A DNA stretch of 64,000 nt from Melieria omissa (lineage: Eukaryota > Arthropoda > Insecta > Diptera > Ulidiidae): contig OZ020270.1 in NCBI GenBank assembly GCA_963971225.1, forward strand, positions 67,152,932 through 67,216,931, written 5' to 3'. Under the pieces are notes generated by a model that made no database searches, was not told where the DNA came from, and worked only from the letters and a program-made list of their open reading frames with translations. The position numbers were made by a program, and so were the translations under genes. Positions 32,000 through 44,800 of this stretch are shown in pieces (within the stretch, counting starts at the first letter, position 1; every line of letters starts with the position of its first letter).

Positions 32000-32640
32000 T
32001 ACATCAATTCGCGCTTACTCTCTCGGTTCCCTTTACATTTTCCTCACCTTTGTTGCTTCCCGCCCGCGTCTGAAATGAAATCGCAAAATTATTTCAGATG
32101 CGCCTTCTGTATACTGTTTATTCTGTGGTACCATGCTTATGTAGACGCATCACTGTCTACTGACACAGTGCACCTGGTCTGTGGCGAACCTTCATAAGAA
32201 TTCCTGATGCCTACGCGCGCATCTGTCTTCACCCGTAGCTTCAGCAGTCGTGGTATTCCTTAAGGCACCTTGGAATTCATTACCTACAGACCCAGCCTTC
32301 GTAACCAGAAACGAAATTTATGCACGCGGTATATATATATCTTGACTTTCAGACGGACGAACAAAAAAACTTACATTAAATTTCTCCCAACCGATTCCAA
32401 CAAACCCCCTTCCCCCACATCCATGCCCCAACTTCCCACAGACCAAACAAAAATAATTTATTCAGTATTCATTACTGCTTGGTAAGTTTTTTTTTTATTT
32501 TATATAATAAAATATATGGCCATCGGCTTAAAGCTTTCACTCGAGTGAGATATAAATTATAAAAGAAATTCTTATACAAAAGAAGAACAAGCAAAGATGC
32601 ATTTCACAAATAATCTTATATTACTAAACTTATCTTAAGC

Positions 32641-33590
32641 TTCGCATTCCGGATTCCAAACGTGGATATATGGTGGTTGTGGGGTTGTATAGTAGGGTGG
32701 GTAGTGTTCCGGATTCCAAACGTTGATAGAAGGTAGTTGCGTGGTTGTATAGTAGAGTGGGTAGGGTATAATATGCTTTACCCACTGTATTTATTTATTT
32801 TTATTTTTTTTATTTATTTTATTTTATTTTTTTTGTTTTTATTTTTATTTTATTTATATTTATTTGTAATAAACAATTTTGTTTCTTATAATTGTTGATA
32901 ACATGTTGATATTTGTAATAAACAATTTTGTTTCTTATAATTGTTGATAACAGCGGCCTTTTATTTCACTCCTTTAGCCTTTGTTGGACATTTGTTGGTG
33001 TTTATAAAAACGCTTAAATGTTCTTTTTGTTTGTTGTGGGTTTGTTTTTTTTGGGTTTTTTTTTTTGTCTTTCCCTTTTTTTTTTAATAATTGTTTATAG
33101 ACACTGTCTTAACCATTTGTTGGACATTGGTTGGGCGTTATTAGTAAACGCGTAAATTTTCTTTTTGTTTGTTGTGGGTTTGTTTCTTTTGGGTTTTTTT
33201 GTCTTTCCCCCTTTTTTTTTGTTAATAATTGTTTATAGACACTGTCTTAACCATTCGTTGGACATTGGTTGGGCGTTATTAATAAACGTTTTTTTTTGTC
33301 TTTCCCTTTTTTTTGTTAATAATTGTTTATAGACACTGTCTTAACCATTTTTTGGACATTGGTTGGGCGTTATTAATAAACGCTTAAATTTTCTTTTTGT
33401 TTGTTGTGGGTTTGTTTCTTTTCGGTTTTTTTTGTCTTTCCCTTTTTTTGTTAATAATTGTTTATAGACACTGTCTTAACCATTTGTTGGACATTGGTTG
33501 GGCGTTATTAATAAACGCTTAAATTTTCTTTTTGTTTGTTGTGGGTTTGTTTCTTTTGGGGGTTTTTTTATATTTGTTTGTTAATAATAC
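32641..33590. repeat. Tandem repeats within the gypsy LTR
   Basis: Two ~64-bp units starting TTCCGGATTCCAAACG (32645, 32708) are followed by T-rich DNA and then about five units of 95-140 bp containing GGACATTGGTTGGGCGTTAT and GTTGTGGGTTTGTTTCTTTT. The other LTR has fewer copies of the second unit (50670-51030), so it varies by slippage or unequal exchange. Confidence 0.85.
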
Positions 33591-34207
33591 TGTTAATATA
33601 TGCGCATGCGCAGCGGCCTTTTAATTTATTCCCGCTTTTCGTACACCACGACCGTCCTTCTTAGTAGCTCTCCGTCGACTCTCTCGTGTCGTCTGTCCGA
33701 ACTGTCCAGCAAGTCCGTCCGAAGCAACTTTTTCCCAAATCACACCCGACCCCTTCGCTACCAACACATTGCCGAATTCGACTTATAGCGAGATCTAACG
33801 GTACTTCGATGTACATATGGGGTTGGGGAAGCGAATACGTTGTGCAGCGTGTCGAAAAGAAAAAAACTAAGTAAAGGGAAGTAAATAGACAACAGAAACA
33901 GGAGTACAGAAATAAGTATACATACGAGGAGAAATAGCAATACAGTCGCTACCGTTGCTTCTACGAATTCGACTTATATCGAGGCTAACGGTACTTCATC
34001 GACTCGATGTACACATGAGATGAAGAAAAAACGAGTGTGAAAAAAATAAGTGTGTCGGAATGGATGGAGTAGGGAGAAGGGAAAGCAATAGACAAAAGAA
34101 CAGGAGTACAGAAACGAGAATACAGCCGAGCGGAAACCGCGAGGTTGAAAATTATTACCCAGAACTAAAATTGCGGCACAGCTGCAAGTTTTGGAAAAGG
34201 GTGCACT

Positions 34208-35342
34208 TTAAGATTTACATTCTTGGATATCTTTACTGTGATAAAATTCTCGCTTCCCTGTTTCCTCGTCTTGTAGTTCATATAGATTATTGCCCTTCGC
34301 TCCGACCACCCTGGCTATTACAAATTTTGGTGCAAATTTAGCACAAAAACGCTTACTGGCATTACTAACCACAAAATTCCTTCTATATACTTTATCGCCT
34401 ATTGCGAATCTCTTTGTACGACTACGCAAATTGTAGCGGTTTGCTGATATTGGCGCTTAAAGCGTCACGAACCAGTTTGATTTTGTCAGTCCTATCTACG
34501 ACAGTATCTTCAAAAGATTGTAGTCTACGCAAAAGTTTGTAATCACGCCCATGAGATAACATTTGCTGGCCAGTCAGCGCGTAATAAGGTGAACAGCCAA
34601 TTGTTTGGTGGTATGCACTGCGCAATGCTTCTCCAATGTTTGCCAGATTGTGATCCCACTTTGTTTGGTCTTTACCAATATATGAGCGAATGCCTACCAA
34701 AATTGATGGATTTACTCGCTCGCTAGCGTTCGCTTGCGGACTCTAGAGTGCAGTGTATATGTGGCGAATGCCACGTTCGTCCAGAAGGTTATTAAACTAG
34801 CTGAACTTGAATTGCTTGCCATTATCAGTCAAAATGATCTCAGGCGCTCCGAAAATGGAAAAAACGTTTTCCCGCAGGTACTCACAGATTTCTCCGGAAT
34901 TGGCATTTCGAATTGCTTTAACTAGAGGGAACTTCGTAAGGTGGTCAAGCACAATGAGTATGGCGATATTGCCTTTCTTTGAACGTGGATATGGACCTAA
35001 AAGGTCAATATATAGTTTTTGGAATGCACGCTGTGTAGCGTATAGGCCAGCCATTGGTGGTCGCAAAATCCGATTAGGAGCTTTGCTTTTTCCGCAGACA
35101 TCACATTTCGCAATAAAATTCTTTACGTCTGTTACCATATTTGGCCAAAACAGGTTTTTGCGCAAGCGTTCCAGAGTTTTTGCTATGCCACCGTGGCACC
35201 TATTGGGCGGGCAGTGAGCGCTGCTAACCACCTCATTAACCAAATCTTTAGGTAGCCAGAGCTTCCAGTTGGACATTTCACGTTCGGGGTCGCCATCTGC
35301 AAATTCCTTGCGCTTATAAACATGTTTGCCAACGAGCTTCAC
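34208..35342 (-). pseudogene. Gypsy integrase, broken
   Basis: The H2C2 domain (H-G-G-I-A-K ... C-D-V-C-G-K) and core with Y-I-D-L-L-G-P-Y (Asp), I-L-T-D-N-G-K (Asp) and, after the stop at 34797, N-A-S-E-R-V-N (Glu) are all readable. Two in-frame TAG stops (34797-34799 and 34743-34745) lie between the second Asp and the Glu. A frameshift near 34440 separates the C-terminal part (F-A-I-G-D-K-V-Y-R-R ... Y-E-L-Q-D), which looks like a GPY/F-type tail. Integrase joins LTR DNA to the host; this one cannot be full-length. Confidence 0.9.
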
Positions 35343-37216
35343 CCTCTTTAATCCTATTTTTCAAATCTGAATACTCAGCAGTTTCGAAAGCTGGTGAATT
35401 GACTATAGGTTCGAACTCTATTTCGCTGATTTCCGGTTCGAAATTTTGTCGAGATAGACAATCGGGCACAACATTTTGCGAGCCACGTCTATGCTCAATG
35501 TTGAAGTTGAATCCTTGAAGTTTTAAGGACCAGCGTGCCAACCTACCAGATAAATCTGGCTGCTTCATCAGCCATTTAAGACTAGCGTGATCGGTTATTA
35601 TAGTAAATTCTTGGCCCTCTACGTAGGCTCGGAATTTCTTCAGACTCAATATGGCAGCAAGGCATTCCAATTCGGTGACACTATAATTGCTTTGTGCTTT
35701 ATTGAGTTTGCGGGAAAAATATGCTATTGGTACCTCAACCCCGTCACTGTTTTTTTGAGCTAAAATAGCTCCCAATCCAAGCGTACTAGCGTCACACTGG
35801 ATAATGAAAGGTTTGGTGTAATCAGGGTTGGCCAATACTGGCGCGGAAGTCAGTTTCTGTTTGAGTGCATCAAAGGCAGCTTGTGTTTCATCTGACCACT
35901 TAAAGCCCTTACCTTTCCTCAAGAGGTTTGTAAGTGGTGCGGTTGTAGCAGCATAATTGTCAATAAACCGTCGATACCACCCCGTCATACCGAGAAAGCG
36001 ACGCAACTGTTTTACAGTTTTGGGTGGTGGATAGTCGCTGATCGCTGACACCTTCTCAGGGTCAGTACGCAGTATGCCGTTTCCTACGATATACCCTAAA
36101 TATTTAACTTCTTTAATGCAAAATTTGCTCTTTGCAACATTAATAGTCAGGCCTGCTTTCCGCAAGTTATGAGCCACCTCCGCAAGAAGTGACAGGTGAT
36201 CAGAAAAAGTTGGCGAAACAATCAAAAGGTCGTCTAAATACACAAAAACTTTATCCTTCAGCTGTGCAGGAATGACCTTGTAAATCAAGCGGCATAACGC
36301 TTGTGGCGCATTGCACAACCCAAAAGGCATGACGCAATATCGGTAGAGTGGACGATTTGGCACTGTGAAATATGTGTAGTCGCGCGATCCTGTGGCTAAT
36401 GGTATTTGCCAGAAAGCCCGACGGAGATCGAGTGAAGAAATATATTTTGCTTTTGGCAGCCTACTTAATATTCCTTCAATATGTGGTAAGGGGTAGGCAT
36501 CTTTGATTGTGATGGCATTTACCTTTCTTGAATCTAAACACAGACGGACCTTTTCACCTTTACGGACTAAAACAACCGGACTTGACCATGGACTATGCGG
36601 TGCTTCCTCAATTACCCCTAACTGCAACATTTCATCTACTTCTTTATGTACAAGCTTTTCAACAGCGGGAGATATTGGAAAATATCGCTGTTTAATCAGA
36701 CGGACATTTGCTTCGACTTCAATCTTATGTTCCACTAGAGTGGTTTTGCCCAACCCTTCAACCTCAAAAGACGGAAATAACCTTTTTATTGGTTCTAATT
36801 TATTTTTCTGCTGCTCCGTTAATGCAATTGTATTTTCACTACCCACATCTGTGTTTGTGCAAATATCAATTTCGGCAATGACGTTCGGCGCAACCTGAAA
36901 TTTTCTCCAAAAATCAACACCCAAAATAAGCTGTTGTGATAAATTTGGAACAACGTAGAATTCGATAATGGCTTGTTGATTTTTGAACTGGACCTCTTGT
37001 GGAAATATTCCGAAAACTAGTTGAGTACGGCCGTCGGCCGTCTGCACCGACGTTTTGTGTTGCTTGAAATTTTCCCGGTTACAAATTTCATTTCCCAGCG
37101 TGCTACCAATGCAAGAAACTTGTGCGCCGCTCTCGAGTAACCCCAGATAATTTTCCCCTAAAGGTTGTATCTCAGCATACGGACGCAGATCAGATTGTTT
37201 ACGCTGTATAGCATGA
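35314..37216 (-). CDS. Gypsy protease, reverse transcriptase and RNase H
   Basis: A continuous frame. The protease site reads L-L-E-S-G-A-Q, with Glu (codon 37132-37134) where retroelement aspartic proteases have Asp. RT shows Y-P-L-P-H-I-E, S-S-L-D-L-R-R-A-F-W-Q-I, F-G-L-C-N-A-P and Y-L-D-D (36229-36240). RNase H shows C-D-A-S-T-L-G-L-G-A-I-L, T-E-L-E-C-L-A and T-D-H-A-S-L. The frame crosses the P-like element boundary: about 38 residues encoded beyond 37223 are foreign, and the true upstream sequence resumes at 47107 (F-W-A-N joined to I-H-A-I-Q-R-K). The integrase frame follows with a short overlap. RT and RNase H look intact; the protease may be inactive. Confidence 0.92.
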
Positions 37217-37579
37217 ATATTAGCAAAGAATATGAAGTGTATAGAAGGCGCATCTGAGCTCAAAAATTCAAATTTTTGTTTGCGAGCTTCATAGAGCGGG
37301 GGGAAGCCACAATAGGGAAAGAGTGGTGCCAACAGGAGAGCAAGTCAATGAGCGTAAACTGAAGCGGCTTACGCTCATTGACTGTACAAACTGAAGCACG
37401 CGCTACAACAAACACACATGAAGTGAAAGTACCGCTTCTTCGGTGTACTTTGAGGCGTTGGTGGTTGTTTTGGTCACTCAATATTTTTTTGTGCAAATTT
37501 CTCACAGCAACACAGCCAGCGCAATGATCGTCGTTTCAACGACGCCAATGCTTTTTGTTGTTGTAGTTTTTGTGTGTAT

Positions 37580-38095
37580 AGCGGCCTTAAGACGGTCGCA
37601 CATGTTTGCAATCATGTGCGATGGGGGAAATGTGCGATGAGCATTTACACGGTCAAATATGTGCGCACACTTCAGTTGTCTCGCTGCTGCCAACGAAGCA
37701 ACATGGTATGCGCTTTCGCATCAATTTCTTTAAATTTGCATAAAAGCACCTCTATGCTGCGTTTCTTTTAATTTTTATTTTTATAATCTTCACCTTTTAC
37801 TTCTCACAGTTCGGGATTGTGTCTATACACCTCAAAGAACTCCTTCCACAATATTTCATTTTTTTTGCGACGCCATCCTCACTGCCCGCTGTCCACCGAT
37901 CGAATGAAAAAATGCACTATGTGTGTCACACAGCCGTTTACACGGTCGCACATGTGCGTCGCGCCGACAGAAAAATCAAAAAATTTTGATAACCGTCGCA
38001 CATGTCCGACGACACGAATTTCTTGCGTTTACACGGTCATTCTTCTCGTCGCGCCGCACATGATTGCGGACATGTGCGACCGTCTAAAGGCCGCT
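37580..38095. mobile_element. PIF/Harbinger-type MITE, 516 bp
   Basis: Inverted ends AGCGGCCTTAAGACGGTCGC (about 36 bp with mismatches), flanked by the 3-bp direct repeat TAT (37577-37579, 38096-38098). GTCGCACATG and GTTTACACGGTC motifs recur inside. No ORF. The superfamily is inferred from terminus style and the 3-bp duplication. Confidence 0.7.
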
Positions 38096-38255
38096 TATGC
38101 TTTTTTGTTTGGCGATTGGGTTTGCTCGAGAAAAATGTGACGTCAATATTGAACAGAATGTTTACTGCCATTATCAATCAAATCGCTGAGGCGTGCAGTC
38201 GCTTGTTGGCTTATGCTGAGCTTTGATTGAATAATTTTAAACTTACAGGTACTTA

Positions 38256-38591
38256 GACGTGGTTGATCCAGAATCAAAATTTAATCAAATATTTTTACTT
38301 GGCTCATTCCAAGAGAACTATTTGTTTGTATTTTGACGTGGTCGATCCTACATTTCTTGCAAGTGTTTTTTGACGTGGTTGAACCAATTAAACCTTTATA
38401 TAAATACTTATTTTTACTTGACTAGTTTCAAGTAGAATTATTTGTTTATATTCTGACGTGGTTGATCCTAACTTTAAATTTTTTGCAAGTGTTTTTTGAC
38501 GTGGTTGAACCAATTAATCCATTATATAAATACTTATTTTTACTTGACTAGTTTCAAATAGAAATATTTGCTTATATTTTGACGTGGTTGA
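38256..38591 (+). promoter_or_regulatory. GACGTGGTTGA array upstream of the THAP gene
   Basis: Six near-identical copies of GACGTGGTTGA start at 38256, 38335 (one mismatch), 38372, 38455, 38498 and 38581, within two tandem ~126-bp units. The last lies 25 bp before the THAP ATG. They may be binding sites for the element's own THAP protein or for a host activator; that is inference from spacing and position. Confidence 0.5.
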
Positions 38592-38615
38592 TTCTAATTT
38601 TTTTTACAATTCAAT

Positions 38616-40877
38616 ATGGCTTCAAAGCAAAGCAAAAATTCCTGCAAGTCTGGAATTCAATGCTGTGGGCCCAGTTGCAAAAAATCTAGACGTAATTATC
38701 CAAATTTGCGAATATTTAAGTTTCCGGCTGCAGATTTGATTTTTGGTCAAATCTGGCGTGAGAAATGCAATATTGCATATGAAGATTACGACAAAAATCT
38801 TCATATTTGTGAAAACCATTTTTCTAATTCTTTCCTTGGCAAAAGAAAATTAAAACTCGATGCGATTCCAACTATAAGATTCCAAGAATAAGCAAAGAAT
38901 CAAAAATTTTTTGCAAATTGCTAATAAGTTCCAGGCCAAAGGAATACTCGGCTGATGTGAAATATTTGGCACAAAATATTTTTTACATTTCCCAATCGAC
39001 GTATTGCTTCCTGCGGAACAAGCTAAATTTGAATTTGCCGCATATTAGCACATTAAATCGATGGGCCCAATAAAGTTCCTTCAGCCTGGTTTTAAAAATA
39101 GCGCTTTCGAATCCATTACGAATTTGTGTTTGGATTTAAAAGAGAAAAATGAAAATAGCATAGTACTGTTAATGGATGAAATGGCGATTAAAAAAGAATT
39201 AAGGTATAATGCGAAATTAGATTTAGTTGACGGGTTTGAATGCAATGGCTTTGAAAGAACAACAAAAATTGGTAACCATGTGTGCGTGTTTATGCTCAAG
39301 TCCATGTTCTCCAGTAGAAGTTTTATTTTAAATTATTTCATATCTGAAAATGGACTAAATGCAGATAATCTGTGTAAAATAATTACAGAAAACTTAAAAT
39401 TACTTAGTTCTTTTGAAATAACGGTCAAGGTGTTAGTGTGTGATCAGGGATCTGCTAACAGAAAGTGCTTTACCAATTTCGGAGTGAGTCTGGAACGTCC
39501 TTTTTTTTGAATTCAATAACCAAAAAGTTTTTGTTATGTTTGACTTTCCTCATTTAATTAAGTCATTAAGAAACGGTTTGCTGAAATGCGACTTAAAAAC
39601 ACCAGATGGAGTAGTTAGTTTTAAGGTCGTACAGGAGCTGTGGGAAAAAGAAGAAAACTCCAAAACTAAAATGTGCCATAAGCTGACTAGGCAACATATA
39701 TTCCCCAATGCATTCGAAAAAATGCGAGTTAAGCTTGCTACGCAAGTTTTTAGCAAAACAGTTCAAGCTGCAATAAGAACTATTTGCGACACCACTGGGT
39801 TCACAAAAAGTTCCAAAGTTTTAGTTTTATCTACAGCTGAGTTTATAAAAAAAGTATGATTGATTGATTGATTGCATGAATAGTGGATCCCTCTATTCGG
39901 ATAATTATTTTAGATCAGCTTTGCAATTAAATAATGAGTCGTACAATTTTATCAAGACTTTTTTGAATTATTTGGAAGAGGTTAAATTTATGGATGATAA
40001 AAAAGTGTTTTTTTTTAGATGGAATGAAAATGTCCCTTAAAGCTGTTCTTTTAATGACTGATGAAGCATTAAGCAATAATCCACACAAATTTTTTATAAC
40101 AACCAAGTCTTTTAACCAAGACAAACTGGAAAATACTTTTGCAGTTTTAAGACAAAAAGGGGGCAATAACAGCAATCCTTCTGTTGCGGATCTTAATAAC
40201 ATTTTAGCCAGAATAATGGCCTCAAGGATTATTCGGTCAAGTGTAACGACTAATTGCGAAGATACTCAGGAACCCATGGATCAAATCCTATTACAAGCTG
40301 AGACGGACAAACTGTTTTTTGTACTGATGAGGAGAAAGATAATGACGTCCAATTGTGTGATCTCGATTTCAGCAGTAATGAGTACGCTAATTATTTTTTA
40401 GATGACAATTTTGACAATCGAGCAGAAATTAACGTGGAGTTAGTTTCAATAAGATATATTGTGGGATATGTTGCTTACAAAATTCTCTCAAAAATTAATT
40501 GTGACATATGTTTCCAAAGATTTAGAAAGGAAGATGAAGTTTTAACTGCGCCAAGTGAAATATTTATATTCCATAAAAATTATCAATCGGTTACAGACTT
40601 TGGTAACCTATTAGCTCCTTCGGACTCCCTTATGGAAGCAAGCAAAAAACACATTCTGGTGTTTCACAGAATTTTTGAGTCGGAGCCTGAAAAAATTGGT
40701 ATTAAGGCATATATATCCGACTCATGCAAGAATGCTACTCCCGATGATGAATGCTGTGACAGTAAATTAAAAATCCTAGATTTTCTTATTTTAGTTCTTT
40801 TACGCAAACATTGTATGTGGGCCATAAAAAAAGGAAGCTCCAAACAACGGAAGTTAAACATTATTGCGGGTCAATAA
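38616..40877 (+). pseudogene. THAP-type P-element-like transposase, frameshifted
   Basis: ATG at 38616 starts a THAP zinc finger (C17-x3-C21, W47, C65-x2-H68, then A-I-P-T-I). The body continues in several frames: Y-C-F-L-R-N-K and T-L-N-R-W; M-D-E-M-A-I-K with an acidic catalytic candidate; V-L-V-C-D-Q-G-S-A-N; F-D-F-P-H-L-I-K-S-L-R-N; N-Q-D-K-L-E-N-T-F-A-V-L-R-Q-K-G-G-N-N; and a C-terminal domain ending at 40877. Frame breaks occur near 38890, 39060, 39510, 39857, 40010 and 40330. The blocks and their order match P-element and THAP9 transposases, GTP-dependent enzymes of about 750-900 aa. Function here is lost. Confidence 0.85.
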
Positions 40878-40879
40878 AG

Positions 40880-41640
40880 CAGCTCTTCCTTTGTTGTTTT
40901 TTTTAATGTTTATGTTTTGCATCGTTTGGAACTTCCTTTTTATAATTTACTGTCACAGCATTCATCAGGGAATTTGAAGAAGTAAATAGGTTATAACAAA
41001 AGTCTGTAATCGATTGATAATTTTATTATAATTTTTATGGAACATGTTTCACTTAGCGCAGTGAAAACGTCATCATTTCTTAGTTTTTGGAAACAGATGC
41101 TACAATTAATTTTTTAATTATTTAATTAATAATTTAATATTTCTTATCTACAAAATAGTTTGCGTAATCATTATTGTTCAAATAAAATAATACAAAAGAC
41201 AACTTCGTCTGTCTCACCACGTAATAGGAGTTGATCCATAGAATAATGTGTATCTTCGAAATTAGTTGCTACACTTGACCGAATAATACTTGAATTTTGT
41301 CCCAAAATTGCAAAAGTATTTTCTAGTTTATCTTGGTTAAAAATCTTCTTTGTTATACAAAATTTATTTATTTTTATTTATGTATGTATTTATTTATTTT
41401 GCTTAATTTCATCAGTGATTAAATTATTATTTAATCACTGTTATTTTATTTGTTCTAAAAAACAACATTTATCATCCATACATTTAACATCTTTCAAATA
41501 ATTTAAAAAAAGTCTTTATAAATATGTGCGACTTATTATTTAATTGTAAAGCCGATCTAAAGCAATTATCCGATTGCCCTTTTCATGCAATCAAATATTA
41601 GGTCTACTTTTTTGATAAATTCTTTAGGAATTTTGTCTAT
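40880..41640 (-). pseudogene. Inverted, deleted copy of the THAP transposase C-terminus
   Basis: Read on the minus strand, this stretch repeats pieces of 39830-40870 in order, with deletions and many substitutions. Examples: 41190-41340 mirrors 40080-40330 (N-Q-D-K-L-E-N region), 41460-41600 mirrors 39890-40010, and 40880-41000 mirrors 40720-40870. The two copies meet tail to tail at about 40872. Confidence 0.75.
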
Positions 41641-41856
41641 AGCGATCATATAAGTCGCCATGCCAACCATATTTTATTTTCGTTTCTATGATTTTGCGCA
41701 CACTAAAGTCGGCAGTGAGTTCAGGAGCAATATGCGACGCCGTGCAAGCAAATAGAAGAAGAACAAAAGCCAGCCAGTAAATAGAAATCGTTTTACAATT
41801 TCAGCTTTTCGCCAGCGCAACAACAACAACAACAGCACATCGTCTTCATCTCCCAA

Positions 41857-44800
41857 CAGGGCTGCCGAACGTACTACTATAGTAGTATTTTACTACTATT
41901 TCATCATCTGTACTACCGTACTACCCCCAGGCCGATTGTACTACTATTTTCTGAAATATAAGTTTTAGCAGTTGAATTTTCATATTTTAAGTAAGGCTAC
42001 TCGTAAAGAATATACAAACAAACCAAACTGAACATTGCCGAAGCACGAAATTCCAACCAATGTTGCTGTTTTTTATTTCTTACCAAATATCTTTGGTTCG
42101 TAGGCAGCCCTACCACATGTGTTTCCGTATGTTTCACTTTTTGATGGACTTTTTTCAATCAAGCAAATGAGCTCGTCGTAGAGTTACCGTTGTGCGACTA
42201 AAGTGACAATTGCACCTTTTTGAACTGCGTTGCCAAATGCTGTTCGTATAATAGTTCACATTATTCTAATCATATGATATAAGATGTTGATAGTCATAAA
42301 CTTTGAAAACAACGCAGCAGATGCGATACCCAAAAATGAACATCGTGAAATAATAGAGTAATATTACTGTATTTAAATACAAATTAACTTATGCATGTTT
42401 GTATATTCTTGTAGGAACCTTTTAAAATTTGGTAAAGACAATAAAGTGGTTGCTGGGACGTCGACGAGTCAGAAAAATTAAACTAAGGTGAAACTCGTAA
42501 TCATTAGAATATCCTGATATAAGTGTATAAAATCGTTCGATTTCTCTTGGGGTTGACATTTTTTTTAACCATATTCGATAATGATATTTGATATTAATAA
42601 AAAATTTTAATAGTACTTAGTTTTATTATGGAATTTTCAACTTATAAAACAAATTACGGGAAAATTTTTTTATTTTTGTATTAATATATCTTCAAAATGC
42701 GAATTTTATAGAATTTCCGTAGACAAATAGTTATAAATCTTGCTGAATTAGGTAAGAAATTGTACGTATTGTATGTACGAAATGCAAATAGTAAGCTACT
42801 ATATTGTTTAAAAAATTTTGCCAGTTTTTGCCCATTTGTGCCATTTCATGCTTAACCGCGCCTAATATAGTTCCAATATTATATAGAGTACATTTGGTTA
42901 CGATTAAGTATTTTATCAAAGCTTTATAAATATTTTCCATTGAAGTTCATCGCAAAAGAAGTATTAGTATCATTAAGTATTATTTAATCTGTGGTTAAAA
43001 ACAATAATTGCTTAGGTCGACTTAAGACATCATTGAGTTAAGCATGCAAACCTGTTCCATTGAAGCGTGCTGCTCAAAATAATACCTATGAACTTAAGAT
43101 GTATAAGCATAAAATAAGCGTGAACAGCTCCTACGAATAAATCACATGTTTTCGGGCTTTGGCCGCACTGAAATTCAAAAAGAAACTTCCAGAAACTCCG
43201 CACGACTACCGTTACCTAACGGGAGCCGAATACGAACAACGTTGCCACTCAGTTGGTCCTGTTTCTAATCTCTAACAACAAGAAATTCGAAAATTGGGCA
43301 TTGACCCTTACGCTCATCTGAATATGAAGACTGCGTTATTCAATGTTTGCATGATAAAACTGGAACAAGTGCAGTCCAGCAAAGCTCCATGAAGAAAAAA
43401 CCGGAAATCAGTTTTTACAAATTCTATATAAAAAAATATTTTTGGCTTATAACTTATTAGTAGTACATATGTAAAGTTGTATATAAATAGAAAGGTGACC
43501 GATTGGCGTTTTCTAGGGACAAATTATTCCATTCAAGATCCAAATCTCTATCTAGCATTCTTATTTATATATTTCACGAGGGTTCGTTATTCTGCACTTA
43601 AGCCATACAAATTTTAAGGTCGTCATTAATTTAAATTTTTAATCTGAGGCAAAGGCATTTATTTCTCATTACACTTTGTCACACTCGTTCCATTTCTCTA
43701 TTAACTGACTGCTTGATAATATCTGTGGTCAAAAGCAATAATTTCTTAAGTCCATAAAACTTAATTTGAGCAGCCTCAAAGGAATAGTCTAGCAATTATT
43801 GTTTTTGACCATAGTTATAACATAGGATAATACATCAGATAGATATAGCAGAATGTATTCAATATATAATATCTATTCAATATATTACATTGAATACATT
43901 CTCCTACTTTCTTTTCTGGCCAATGTGGCAATTTTGTAACCTAGGCTTTGTCAGCAAAGTATGAAAAATAGTGGCAGCACATTATTGCTTGGAATTTCAG
44001 AATTTCAAAAGTTTGCCAGTGACGCGTCGGAGAAGACGAGGAATTACTTCACTATTTTTAAATATAACAAACCTTTCAAAAAATTACAAAGAACTTGTGG
44101 CTATGGACAGGTAAGATAAATAGCACTAAAATTTATATGATTAATAATTTGAACGTATATCACAGATATCTTGAAAGATGCGATAACTCGTCAAATTTCG
44201 AAGAAGTTGCAGCGGTGAAAAAAGTAGCGCTGTAAGTTTTATAAATAAATATACAGTATAGTATACATATTAAGTTTCATCAGCGTTTAGTGTAGCGTTT
44301 TAGTGTACTTTATTAATTATTTTTGTTTTATAAAAGTGCGATTTACGGTCAACAGGATCAGCATCCGAAATAGAAGTTATTGACACAAAGGGACTTGCTG
44401 GCAAAACTCCTGAGTGTGAAAAAAAAGGAAGCAACTGTTCAGACCGGAATGGCTCACGCAATTTGAATGGATGCAGCAGAAGGCAAAAGACAACCAATCT
44501 CAACCGTATTGTAAGCCGTGCGAACTTTTTTTAGTAAATAATTATTCACATTTTTTAAGACATGAAAACACTAAAGGTCATGCAAACCGAATAATCGCTC
44601 TTAAGAATCAGCCTGCAGTAACAGATAACTATCGAGTAAAGCAATTTCAGAAAAGGGCTGAAAAAGTACAAATAGCTGAACTTAGAATAATCATGTTCTT
44701 GTTGCAATATAATCTTCCATTTATATTGGTAAAACCTTTAATAGAATTAATCAAAGCAGTTGCTGCAGATTCTGAAGTGGCAACACAATTAAAATGTGGA

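Larger units (their letters stand above)
29739..32127 (+). mobile_element. P-like MITE, copy B, with two nested insertions
   Basis: Same ends as copy A (18128). Flanks GTATCAC (29732-29738) and GTACCAT (32128-32134) correspond to the LTR sequence GGTTCAC at that point and are read as a diverged 7-bp duplication. Without the hAT MITE and the TA-flanked MITE it is about 811 bp and close to copy A. Confidence 0.85.
29726..34166 (-). repeat. Gypsy 3' LTR (with nested MITEs)
   Basis: Matches the LTR at 49812-51595 from TGTTACG to CCCAGAAC. It is longer because of the P-like MITE (29739-32127) and because it has about two more copies of a 100-130 bp tandem unit at 32965-33590. Outside these the two LTRs differ at few positions, so the insertion is not ancient. 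Confidence 0.9.
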
